Positions 1 through 5,817 of a stretch of DNA of 9,429 bases are shown here, piece after piece. The notes under the pieces are model-generated. The model was not told where the DNA came from. It worked only from the letters and a program-made list of their open reading frames with translations, and ran no database searches. The stretch comes from Candidatus Woesearchaeota archaeon (GTDB taxonomy: Archaea > Nanobdellota > Nanobdellia > Woesearchaeales > ARS49): the NCBI GenBank assembly GCA_019323555.1, contig JAHWHC010000005.1, positions 1 to 9,429 on the forward strand. The letters are read 5' to 3'. The translations under genes were made by a program, and so were the position numbers. Each line of letters starts with the position of its first letter. The stretch's first letter is position 1.

Positions 1-1
1 A

Positions 2-40
2 GGCTTGACTGTTGTTGCTATTGGTACCTCTCTGCCTGAG
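2..40 (+). repeat. alpha-repeat 1 core of the exchanger (internal duplication, copy 1)
   Basis: This segment encodes GLTVVAIGTSLPE. It matches positions 596-634 at about 32 of 39 bases, and the first 14 bases are identical. It is the inverted-topology internal duplication typical of the CaCA family, still recognisable at the DNA level. Confidence 0.85.
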
Positions 41-928
41 CTTGCATCTTCTGTTGTTGCTGCACTAGAAAAATATCCTGGGTTGGTCACAGGAAATATT
101 GTGGGAAGCAATATAGCGAATATTGGCTTGATAATTGGAATTGCTGCAATTATGAAGGTCCTGCACACAAAGAAAAGCACTTATGTCCGGGATTCTTATT
201 TCTTGCTGTTGAGTGTTATCCTATTCCTGTATTTTTCATTAGATGGAGGCGTCACAAGATTGGAGGGGTTTGTTCTGCTTGTGATATATGCCACGTACAT
301 ACTTTTTTTATATAAGACTAGAAAAAGAAACTCGCATTACAAATTCAGGGATTACTTGAGTTTCTTGTTTAATTTTGAATACCTCACCACAATCAAGAGC
401 GCAGTCATAAGAAAGGCAGCCAAGAAAGAAGATAAGCAGGTAGATAAAAAAACACTCACTTTATTTCATGAGAGCCTGGTTGCAGATGTATTGATAATTA
501 TTCTTTCTGGTGCAGCAATTGTTTTTGGGGCAAAGTTTTTTATTGAAGAGGCAGTGTGGCTTGCTGGTTTCCTTAATCTCCCAACAAATCTTATTGGCTT
601 GACTGTTGTAGCAATAGGCACCTCTCTCCCAGAATTAATTGTCTCAATCAAGGCAGCTCGCAAAGGTCTTGGCGGGCTGGTTATTGGAAATGTGATTGGC
701 AGCAATATCGCGAACACGTTTTTTATTTTTGGGGTTGCATCTTTTATCACGCCGATACCTCTTTCTGAAATAAGCATTCTATACACGATACCGCTAATGG
801 CATTCTTCACTTTATTGTTTGTTTATTTGATAAAAGCAAAGCATAAGATCAGCAAATGGTCTGGAATAATTTTATTGCTGCTTTACATCACATTCATAAT
901 ATATGCCTTCTCAAATGGCTGGACCTAG
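2..928 (+). CDS. Na+/Ca2+ exchanger family (CaCA) membrane protein, 5' partial
   Basis: This is an integral membrane cation antiporter of the calcium/cation antiporter family (Na_Ca_ex domain, YrbG/NCX-like), which would exchange Ca2+ against Na+ or H+ across the cytoplasmic membrane. Both signature alpha-repeats are visible. The first begins at the window edge (GLTVVAIGTSLPEL, then GNIVGSNIANIGLIIG) and the second lies near residues 197-242 (IGLTVVAIGTSLPEL, then GNVIGSNIANTFFIFG). Each carries the Glu of the GTSLPE motif, which coordinates the cation in characterised exchangers. A basic cytoplasmic loop (about residues 104-157, RKRNSHYK through KKEDKQVDKK) separates the halves, and hydrophobic helices continue to the C-terminus. 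About 308 residues are present and family members are usually 310-360, so only the first helix or so is missing upstream. The TAG stop is shared with the convergent antiporter gene through a CTAG palindrome. The family call is firm; the exact ion specificity is not. Confidence 0.93.
   Translation, partial: GLTVVAIGTSLPELASSVVAALEKYPGLVTGNIVGSNIANIGLIIGIAAIMKVLHTKKSTYVRDSYFLLLSVILFLYFSLDGGVTRLEGFVLLVIYATYILFLYKTRKRNSHYKFRDYLSFLFNFEYLTTIKSAVIRKAAKKEDKQVDKKTLTLFHESLVADVLIIILSGAAIVFGAKFFIEEAVWLAGFLNLPTNLIGLTVVAIGTSLPELIVSIKAARKGLGGLVIGNVIGSNIANTFFIFGVASFITPIPLSEISILYTIPLMAFFTLLFVYLIKAKHKISKWSGIILLLLYITFIIYAFSNGWT
596..634 (+). repeat. alpha-repeat 2 core of the exchanger (internal duplication, copy 2)
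   Basis: This is the second copy of the GLTVVAIGTSLPE segment. Most differences from copy 1 fall at third codon positions, as expected for an old duplication held by protein-level selection. Confidence 0.85.
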
Positions 929-2127
929 AATTTATGCCGATCCCATTTTATAATCAGCTTCTTGAATATTATCGGTGATACCACCGTGATTATCAGGGCC
1001 ATTATCACCAGCACAGAGAACAGATCTTGTGTTATTACTCCTGCCTCAAGCGCAAGTGCTCCTACTACAAAACCTATATCTCCTTTTGGGCTCAGGCCCC
1101 AGCCAAGGAGTATTCCTTCCTTGAGCGTGCCTTTGGTAAGTTTTACTGCAAGTATTGTTGCACCGACGACACCGAGTATTGCGATAAGAATTAATGAAAT
1201 CACAAGATAAGGCTGCATTATGAGTGCGCTTAGTTCTGTGTTAAGGCCTATCCATACAAAGAACAAAGGAATCAGGAACCCAAATGCAACTATGTGTATG
1301 CTTCTTGCAATATCATGCTCTTCCCAGTTTGGTATTGTGACATCCTTGAATATTGTCTGCCTGATTATGATTCCTGCAGTGAGTGCTCCTATTAGCGCGC
1401 CTATTCCAAGAAACTCTGAGAGCGATACAACCAATAGCACAACTATCATTGAGCCCATGAATCTTGATGTGCTTGATTTATCTCTATCAAATATCTTGAA
1501 GGTATATGGCACGAACCACAGTCTTGCCGCAATTATAAAGAGCAGGAAAAGTATAAGATAAATAGCGAATTGCGCAATTGTTGTCTGCTTTACAGCCACC
1601 TCAAATACTGCAAAAAGCGCCCCAATAATCAGCAGTTCAAGAACATCTGTTATTATTCCTGCGCTTATTACCAGTGTTCCAATCCTGGATTTTAGCATCT
1701 TCATCTCTTCAAGCAGGTCTACTGATACAGATTGTGCTCCTGCTGATAATGAAACTGCAACTACTATGCTTGCGACATCATCCAGGTTGAATATGTATTT
1801 TGAGACAAGAAAGCCTATTGCTAATGGAACAAGTCCCTTGAAAAGCGAGACAATCACAGATTCTTTTACATATTTTTTAATTGATTTCAGGTTCATCTCA
1901 AGTCCTATGTAATAGAAAAGCAGTATTATTCCCAGGTCTGCAAGGAATTTGAGCACTTGTATGTTTTCCGGATTGAATACCAAGGATTTTATTATTCCTA
2001 CTCCAAGTATCAACCCTGCGCAGATCTGGCCGACAACCCTAGGAAGTCCTATAAACTTAAAGCCTTCTGATAACATATAAGCTAGAACTAAACACACCAG
2101 AACCATAAGTAATACAGGTATCATCAT
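925..2127 (-). CDS. Kef/CPA2-type monovalent cation:proton antiporter
   Basis: A 400-aa polytopic membrane protein of the Na+/H+ exchanger superfamily (CPA2, Kef/NapA-like), expected to swap K+ or Na+ for H+ and so help set pH and turgor. Family marks: N-terminal LPRVVGQICAGLILG (28-42), DLGIILLFYYIGLEMNLKSIKK (64-85), AGIITDVLEL (156-165) at the core ion site, GIGALIGALTAGI (241-253), FLIPLFFVWIGL (284-295) and LSPKGDIGF (345-353). About 12 helices are likely, and the protein ends right after the last one, so there is no RCK/TrkA-N regulatory domain. At the ion site the usual Asp-Asp, Asn-Asp or Gln-Asp pair reads Thr160-Asp161. The frame stays open upstream to 2325, but that part is hydrophilic and would run through the mscS promoter. 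The start at ATG 2127 follows a GAGG at 2131-2134 and a TATA box. The second ATG (2124) has more usual Shine-Dalgarno spacing (6 nt) and may be the true start. It is transcribed divergently from the MscS channel gene. Confidence 0.92.
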   Translation of the reverse strand: MMIPVLLMVLVCLVLAYMLSEGFKFIGLPRVVGQICAGLILGVGIIKSLVFNPENIQVLKFLADLGIILLFYYIGLEMNLKSIKKYVKESVIVSLFKGLVPLAIGFLVSKYIFNLDDVASIVVAVSLSAGAQSVSVDLLEEMKMLKSRIGTLVISAGIITDVLELLIIGALFAVFEVAVKQTTIAQFAIYLILFLLFIIAARLWFVPYTFKIFDRDKSSTSRFMGSMIVVLLVVSLSEFLGIGALIGALTAGIIIRQTIFKDVTIPNWEEHDIARSIHIVAFGFLIPLFFVWIGLNTELSALIMQPYLVISLILIAILGVVGATILAVKLTKGTLKEGILLGWGLSPKGDIGFVVGALALEAGVITQDLFSVLVIMALIITVVSPIIFKKLIIKWDRHKF

Positions 2128-2130
2128 TCG

Positions 2131-2134
2131 CCTC
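2131..2134 (-). promoter_or_regulatory. Shine-Dalgarno GAGG for the antiporter gene
   Basis: Read on the minus strand, an A-rich tract is followed by GAGG, then CGA and tandem ATG codons at 2127 and 2124. The spacing is 3 nt to the first ATG and 6 nt to the second. This is the clearest ribosome binding site in the window, and it decides the start against the longer open frame. Confidence 0.65.
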
Positions 2135-2158
2135 TTTTTTTGTTGTTTGGGTGTTTTG

Positions 2159-2170
2159 CATTTATAAATG
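2159..2170 (-). promoter_or_regulatory. TATA box of the antiporter gene inside a 12-bp palindrome
   Basis: CATTTATAAATG is a perfect palindrome whose centre is about 37 bp upstream of the ATG at 2127. With the usual archaeal TATA-to-start distance of about 25-28 bp, transcription would begin near 2138, leaving an 11-nt leader that just includes the GAGG. The symmetric TTTATAAA core could in principle be read in either direction. Confidence 0.55.
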
Positions 2171-2183
2171 TTTTTATCAGAAA

Positions 2184-2193
2184 CTTTTAAATA
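2184..2193 (+). promoter_or_regulatory. TATA box of the MscS-type channel gene
   Basis: CTTTTAAATA is centred about 27 bp before the ATG at 2216 and preceded by a purine-rich GAAA that could serve as a BRE. The distance predicts a leaderless transcript beginning at or next to the ATG. It lies 13 bp from the divergent antiporter TATA box. Confidence 0.55.
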
Positions 2194-2215
2194 CAAGTGG
2201 TTTTTATATGGACGC

Positions 2216-3124
2216 ATGGAAAAAGAGGAAAACAAGGTAGTTATGTACGTATTCTTGTTTGCTGTATTGATCATTCTGAGATTTGTTGGGCCTATGCAAA
2301 CTTTTTTCCTGTGGACAAAAACCACAGCCCATGTTTTTAATTCCTTGATTGCTGTTGCATTTGCTTTTGTGTTAATGTCAATAATCGATGTTGCAGTAAA
2401 AGAAGAAACTGTCAGGAAAATCGCGCATTATCTTGTTTATCTTGGCACTGCTGCAGGCATCTTTTTTATAATTCAGGATGAACTGCTTGCTGCAAGCATC
2501 TCTGTAGGTATACTTGCAGCCATTCTTGCTTTCTTGTTCCAGACGCCGTTGCTTAATCTTGTTGGGTGGGTTTATCTCAAGACAGGCAGGTCTTTTAAAG
2601 ATGGGGACAGGATTCGCCTTGGAACTTTCAAAGGAGATGTCATTAGCATTAATCCTATGAGAACCAAGCTGCTGGAGGTTGGCGGGGAGTATGTCCAGGC
2701 AGACCTGCCTAGTGGAAGGCTTATCTCTTTTCCTAATTCACAGTTGCTATCTCAACCAATAGCAAATTACTCAAAATACTTTCCTTATATTTGGGTTGAC
2801 ATTCCTTTTCAATTGACATATGATACTGATTTTGGCTTTGTGATGAAAAACATCAGAAAGATCGTTGAAAAGCAGGTGAATCCTCAGTTAAAGGACATGA
2901 AGACCAAATACAGTGTTCTGCAGCACGTTTTTGATTTTGAGAGCGAGTTTCCTGGAATTAATTTTAACATAACCCCAATCCGCAGCTGGGTTGAATTGAG
3001 AGTCACTTTTCCCTTGAATCCAAAAGAGCAGTCTAATGTGACTACTGCGGTAACTTCTGACATAATTGATTTTTTCCAGAAGCATCCTAAGAAGGTTGCA
3101 TTCCCAGAAGGAAGAAAGAGGTAA
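2216..3124 (+). CDS. MscS-family mechanosensitive ion channel
   Basis: A 302-aa membrane channel of the small-conductance mechanosensitive family, which opens under membrane tension to release solutes during hypo-osmotic shock. Likely membrane helices are at about 9-25, 40-60 and 68-87, then the pore helix at about 91-122 (SISVGILAAILAFLFQTPLLNLVGW). The conserved beta-domain follows: SFKDGDRIRLGTFKGDVISINPMRTKL (126-152), corresponding to the family's GD-I and G-V-I pattern, and the FPNSQLL motif (172-178). An alpha/beta C-terminal domain follows to residue 302. The pore helix keeps Gly and Ala but less regularly than E. coli MscS. The frame is open upstream to 2168; ATG 2216 is chosen because the TATA box lies about 27 bp before it and the upstream residues would overlap that box. 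It is divergent from the antiporter gene, which suggests joint control of ion balance and turgor. The stop is 2 bp from the stop of the convergent exonuclease-like gene. Confidence 0.93.
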   Translation: MEKEENKVVMYVFLFAVLIILRFVGPMQTFFLWTKTTAHVFNSLIAVAFAFVLMSIIDVAVKEETVRKIAHYLVYLGTAAGIFFIIQDELLAASISVGILAAILAFLFQTPLLNLVGWVYLKTGRSFKDGDRIRLGTFKGDVISINPMRTKLLEVGGEYVQADLPSGRLISFPNSQLLSQPIANYSKYFPYIWVDIPFQLTYDTDFGFVMKNIRKIVEKQVNPQLKDMKTKYSVLQHVFDFESEFPGINFNITPIRSWVELRVTFPLNPKEQSNVTTAVTSDIIDFFQKHPKKVAFPEGRKR

Positions 3125-3126
3125 AT

Positions 3127-3711
3127 TTATAATCTGCACTCCAAAGGATCTGCTTCTCTGTGTCCTCTTCTCAATAAGATATCTCTTTCCTTCAAAAGAC
3201 AAGCTCTATTGTGCATCATTGCTGCGATTACATCACCTGCTTGGTATGCCTGGCTGCAGGCAAGACCATTGCCCTGAAACGGGTCATCATAAGTATCTAT
3301 GCCCATAGCTTTCACAAGTCGCTCCTTGTTTTCAAATTGTCTTTCATTAAGTTCTAAGAATTCTATCTCTTCACCTATGAAGTGATACAAGACGCCTTTT
3401 TCAAAGCGTGCATTAAACGCATAAAATGGCCGTTCAAAACGTCTTAGCTCGAACTTGATTTCTTTTTTAATAGCTTCAAACGGTTTTCTTTCTTCAATCT
3501 TGCCTTTAAGCCAATCTGGTATCTCCAAAGGGGGCTTTTCAGCAAAGATGAGCAAGTAATCTCTGGTAATTAATCCAAGAATTACTGGTGTTATTCCCCT
3601 GTACTCTCTTGAGTCAGAAAAGGATCTGTCAAACTCTCCCACAGTTTCTAAATCAATTATTGTTCCCTCAAAATCTGATTTTGTTTCCTCTGTATAAGCC
3701 AAAATCCCCAT
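3127..3711 (-). CDS. RNase H-fold, DEDD exonuclease-like protein with altered motifs
   Basis: A 194-aa soluble protein that resembles the predicted RNase H-like 3'-5' exonucleases (YprB/RNase_H_2 type). Motif I is visible as TIIDLETVG (Asp20, Glu22), followed by a strand pattern TPVILGLIT...YLLIFAE typical of the fold. A motif II-like segment, FYAFNARFEKGVL (96-108), has Glu104 where the family normally has Asp. The C-terminal helix, YQAGDVIAAMMHNRACLLKERDILL (156-180), resembles the HN-x-x-D motif III but has Cys171 where Asp is expected; Asp177 lies one and a half turns later. It could therefore be a divergent nuclease, or a catalytically weakened nucleic-acid-binding relative. The start at ATG 3711 is supported by a TATA box about 26 bp upstream, predicting a nearly leaderless mRNA. 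It is divergent from the unknown membrane protein at 3801. The fold call is moderate and the activity is not established. Confidence 0.6.
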   Translation of the reverse strand: MGILAYTEETKSDFEGTIIDLETVGEFDRSFSDSREYRGITPVILGLITRDYLLIFAEKPPLEIPDWLKGKIEERKPFEAIKKEIKFELRRFERPFYAFNARFEKGVLYHFIGEEIEFLELNERQFENKERLVKAMGIDTYDDPFQGNGLACSQAYQAGDVIAAMMHNRACLLKERDILLRRGHREADPLECRL

Positions 3712-3731
3712 AACACCTGTTATCTGCTTAT

Positions 3732-3742
3732 GATATAAAAAG
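3732..3742 (-). promoter_or_regulatory. TATA box of the exonuclease-like gene
   Basis: On the minus strand this reads CTTTTTATATCA-like, centred about 26 bp before the ATG at 3711. That spacing is suitable for transcription starting at or within a few bases of the start codon. Confidence 0.5.
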
Positions 3743-3754
3743 ATTTGTGTAAAG

Positions 3755-3782
3755 AATTAGTCACAAAGTATTTATACTAATT
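3755..3782. promoter_or_regulatory. inverted repeat AATTAGT...ACTAATT around a TATA box
   Basis: Perfect 7-bp arms at 3755-3761 and 3776-3782 are separated by 14 bp and enclose the TATA box of the gene at 3801. An inner AGTAT/ATACT pair overlaps the right arm. A protein bound here would block the TATA site, so it is a possible operator, although such repeats also arise by chance in AT-rich spacers. Confidence 0.3.
3768..3777 (+). promoter_or_regulatory. TATA box of the gene at 3801
   Basis: GTATTTATAC is centred about 28 bp before the ATG at 3801. The spacing predicts a leaderless transcript. No Shine-Dalgarno sequence is seen before this ATG. Confidence 0.5.
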
Positions 3783-3800
3783 TTGTTTTTATGATAAATA

Positions 3801-4712
3801 ATGGAAAAAGAGGGCACAGAGGTTGGTTTAGAACAAAGATTAAAAAGCGTAAGAAATCTTTGCGGGAGAAGAATACATGTTTTTGATGCAATTTCTGATT
3901 TAGACGGAGTCAAGGAGATTAGAGAGGCTGTTCCATATTCAGATAAGAGCGGCACAATGCGTGCAGATGTGCGAGAAGCATTTAGCTTGAGCATGCATTC
4001 TCTTATCAAGGCAGCCAAGGCCTGCTTTGGCCAGCCTGTTGTTGACTTGGATGCTGTTAAAGCTGAGCTTATTCCAACTCATCCTGATGAGGATCCTTTT
4101 CTTAACTTGTTAAATGCAAAGAAATTTGACGGCATCTATGAAACTGCTGGAGAAAGAGTGAAAAGAGACCAGTACCGCGAGATTAAAGAGAGTTATTTTG
4201 ATGACAGGGAAGCAGTAATCATGAATGTGTATAACCAGATGTTAGTGCATGAAAAAACTGCAGCTGAAAAGCCAGGAAGACTCCGGCTCTTGCACGGCTT
4301 GGCTGTCACAAGTACCGCATTGCTTCTTGCCCTCACTGCTTATGCAGTCATTGGCTCTATTTATGGAATTTCTATGTTCAAGAAAGAAAAGCAGTCTCTT
4401 GAGCAGGGAATGGATATGAAAGAGCGCGCGTATATCTATCAGTTCTATGAATTTGCAGACAAGATTGATCCTCCAAAAGATGAGAAAGACAGAGAAAAAA
4501 AGCGCGTTATCCCTCTTCCAGAGCGTGTTATGCAGGTGCTTCAAGTTTATGAGAAAAGACTTATTGCACAAGGAGAAACCAGGTACAGAGAGGTTTCTGC
4601 AGAAGATTACAAGCGCTGGGGTGATGACTTCATCAGAAGACTTGAGAACGGCGAAGTTGATTTTGACAAGATAATGGAAGCTTATTTCAAGAAAAAGATG
4701 GAAGGGAAATAA
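3801..4712 (+). CDS. unrecognised single-pass membrane protein
   Basis: A 303-aa protein that I do not recognise. The N-terminal 160 residues are hydrophilic and mixed-charge with helical character (for example AFSLSMHSLIKAAKACFG at 60-77 and REIKESYFDDREAVIMNVYNQML at 126-148), and there is no N-terminal signal peptide. One hydrophobic helix at about 163-187 (LLHGLAVTSTALLLALTAYAVIGSIYG) is followed by FKKEK, then a charged C-terminal domain of about 115 residues, DREKKRVIPLPERVMQVLQVYEKR and onward, ending in KKKMEGK. By the positive-inside rule, both flanks are basic (KPGRLR before, KKEK after), so topology is uncertain. ATG 3801 is supported by a TATA box about 28 bp upstream. It diverges from the exonuclease-like gene, and its stop directly abuts the stop of the convergent UVR-motif gene with no spacer. 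Promoter placement and length argue that it is a real gene; the function is unknown. Confidence 0.75.
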   Translation: MEKEGTEVGLEQRLKSVRNLCGRRIHVFDAISDLDGVKEIREAVPYSDKSGTMRADVREAFSLSMHSLIKAAKACFGQPVVDLDAVKAELIPTHPDEDPFLNLLNAKKFDGIYETAGERVKRDQYREIKESYFDDREAVIMNVYNQMLVHEKTAAEKPGRLRLLHGLAVTSTALLLALTAYAVIGSIYGISMFKKEKQSLEQGMDMKERAYIYQFYEFADKIDPPKDEKDREKKRVIPLPERVMQVLQVYEKRLIAQGETRYREVSAEDYKRWGDDFIRRLENGEVDFDKIMEAYFKKKMEGK

Positions 4713-5777
4713 TCAATCTATTGCATAAATCTCTATCCTGTCTTTAAGTGAGTAAATCTCTATTTTATTTTTTATGCCTGCTTTTTTAGCCATTTCAGGA
4801 GGTATTTCCACGATTGTTGTGGATTTTTCAGGAGCCTCTACTAAAACTGCCTGGTCAGCTTCGTGATAATAATCTTCTTTTTCTTCTTCTTTTGTTTTTG
4901 TGCGCATTATGATGCCGTTTCCTCTTAGTTCAAGGTATTGCAGGGCATCGAGATTCCTGCAGATGTCTGCGGCAATCTCTTTTGGCAGACTAAAAGTGTT
5001 GTCTTTTACTTTTCTTACATATCTGCCAAGATGATAATCAAATCGCACTGCCTGGCTTATCTGTTCGCGAATTTTTGCAGCTTGCTCGTACTTTTCCTCA
5101 ACAACGCAGTGCACTAAGTTTCTGTATAATTTAAGCAGTTCATCTCTTCTTGGATGGCCGTTGTTTGCTATTCCACACATTGAAGGCAGCATGGTATTTG
5201 CAAATGGCGCGCCTTGGCATAGCTTCATTAAATCTGTTGTTATCGTTAACCCCTCATCAGGGTTTGAAACTACAAGACTTTCATGAAGCTCATCAAATAT
5301 ATCTAAAAATTCCTTTGGAATACAGTCGGAATAAGTAGTAGAAGGCAGTTTAGTAGTTACATGATCTTCTTTGCACTCTGCAAGATATTTCATCGCCAAG
5401 AACACTAACTGAGATAACTCGAATTTGCTCCAGGTATTTTTAAGTGTTTTTTTCATTTCTTCATCATCAGCTGTGCCTGACGGAAAAATCACAAATATCT
5501 TGTCATCTTTTTCAAGCTGTGCAGCTATTACATCATGGTCTGCAAATTCTGCGCTTGGCTCCTCAATCAATGCCTGTTCTAGGCAGAATCCGCCTGTAAT
5601 TTCTTTCACTTTGTTTGGATCAACTTCCTCAGAGAAAAAATCAGCAAGTTCCTGCAGCTCTTCTTTTGTTTTTGCGGCCAGTATTGCAGTATAAACTCCA
5701 TATGTGTTAGGCTGCATAAGATATATCTGTGCCTTGCCTTTTAATTTTGGTTCTGCATTCACGAAGTTGTGCTTCAA
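4713..5777 (-). CDS. uncharacterised protein with UVR motif and AbrB-like C-terminus
   Basis: A soluble protein of about 354 aa that I cannot assign to a named family. Two parts are suggestive. Residues about 216-241 (LYRNLVHCVVEEKYEQAAKIREQISQ) fit the UVR motif, the short helical hairpin by which UvrB and UvrC interact and which also occurs in McsA and Clp proteins. Residues about 319-352 (STTIVEIPPEMAKKAGIKNKIEIY and onward) resemble an AbrB/MraZ-type swapped hairpin. The N-terminal 200 residues have alpha/beta character (KIFVIFPSGTADDEE at 93-107), with no zinc cluster or nuclease motif visible. The open frame reaches 5840, inside lhr, but a TATA box at 5809-5816 lies in that stretch. I chose TTG 5777, which has GGTGA 4 nt upstream; GTG 5762 and ATG 5717 are alternatives. 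It follows lhr by 40 bp on the same strand, so readthrough from lhr is plausible. A role beside the helicase in DNA or RNA transactions is inference only. Confidence 0.7.
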   Translation of the reverse strand: MKHNFVNAEPKLKGKAQIYLMQPNTYGVYTAILAAKTKEELQELADFFSEEVDPNKVKEITGGFCLEQALIEEPSAEFADHDVIAAQLEKDDKIFVIFPSGTADDEEMKKTLKNTWSKFELSQLVFLAMKYLAECKEDHVTTKLPSTTYSDCIPKEFLDIFDELHESLVVSNPDEGLTITTDLMKLCQGAPFANTMLPSMCGIANNGHPRRDELLKLYRNLVHCVVEEKYEQAAKIREQISQAVRFDYHLGRYVRKVKDNTFSLPKEIAADICRNLDALQYLELRGNGIIMRTKTKEEEKEDYYHEADQAVLVEAPEKSTTIVEIPPEMAKKAGIKNKIEIYSLKDRIEIYAID

Positions 5778-5808
5778 AATCTCACCAAAAAGGGGTATTG
5801 TCAGGAAA

Positions 5809-5816
5809 TTTATAAA
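5809..5816 (-). promoter_or_regulatory. TATA box TTTATAAA of the UVR-motif gene
   Basis: The symmetric octamer TTTATAAA sits just after the lhr stop codon. It would start transcription near 5785 on the minus strand, a few bases before the GGTGA and TTG start. The same octamer occurs at 2161-2168 and 8808-8815, in both cases upstream of a gene start, which supports its reading as a promoter element. Confidence 0.5.
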
Positions 5817-5817
5817 G

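Noticed and set aside
2168..2215. In-frame upstream start (ATG 2168) for the MscS gene
   Set aside because: It would place the start upstream of the TATA box at 2184-2193. ATG 2216 lies about 27 bp after that box and gives a normal N-terminus.
2128..2325. In-frame upstream extension of the antiporter gene by 66 codons
   Set aside because: The extension is hydrophilic and unlike the family's N-terminus. It would overlap the start of the mscS gene and both TATA boxes, whereas ATG 2127 has a GAGG and begins directly with the first membrane helix.
5787..5795. CCCCTTTTT on the minus strand, 23 bp after the lhr stop, as a terminator
   Set aside because: It is a short T5 run inside the likely promoter and leader region of the next gene, with no stem. 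The evidence is too weak to call it.
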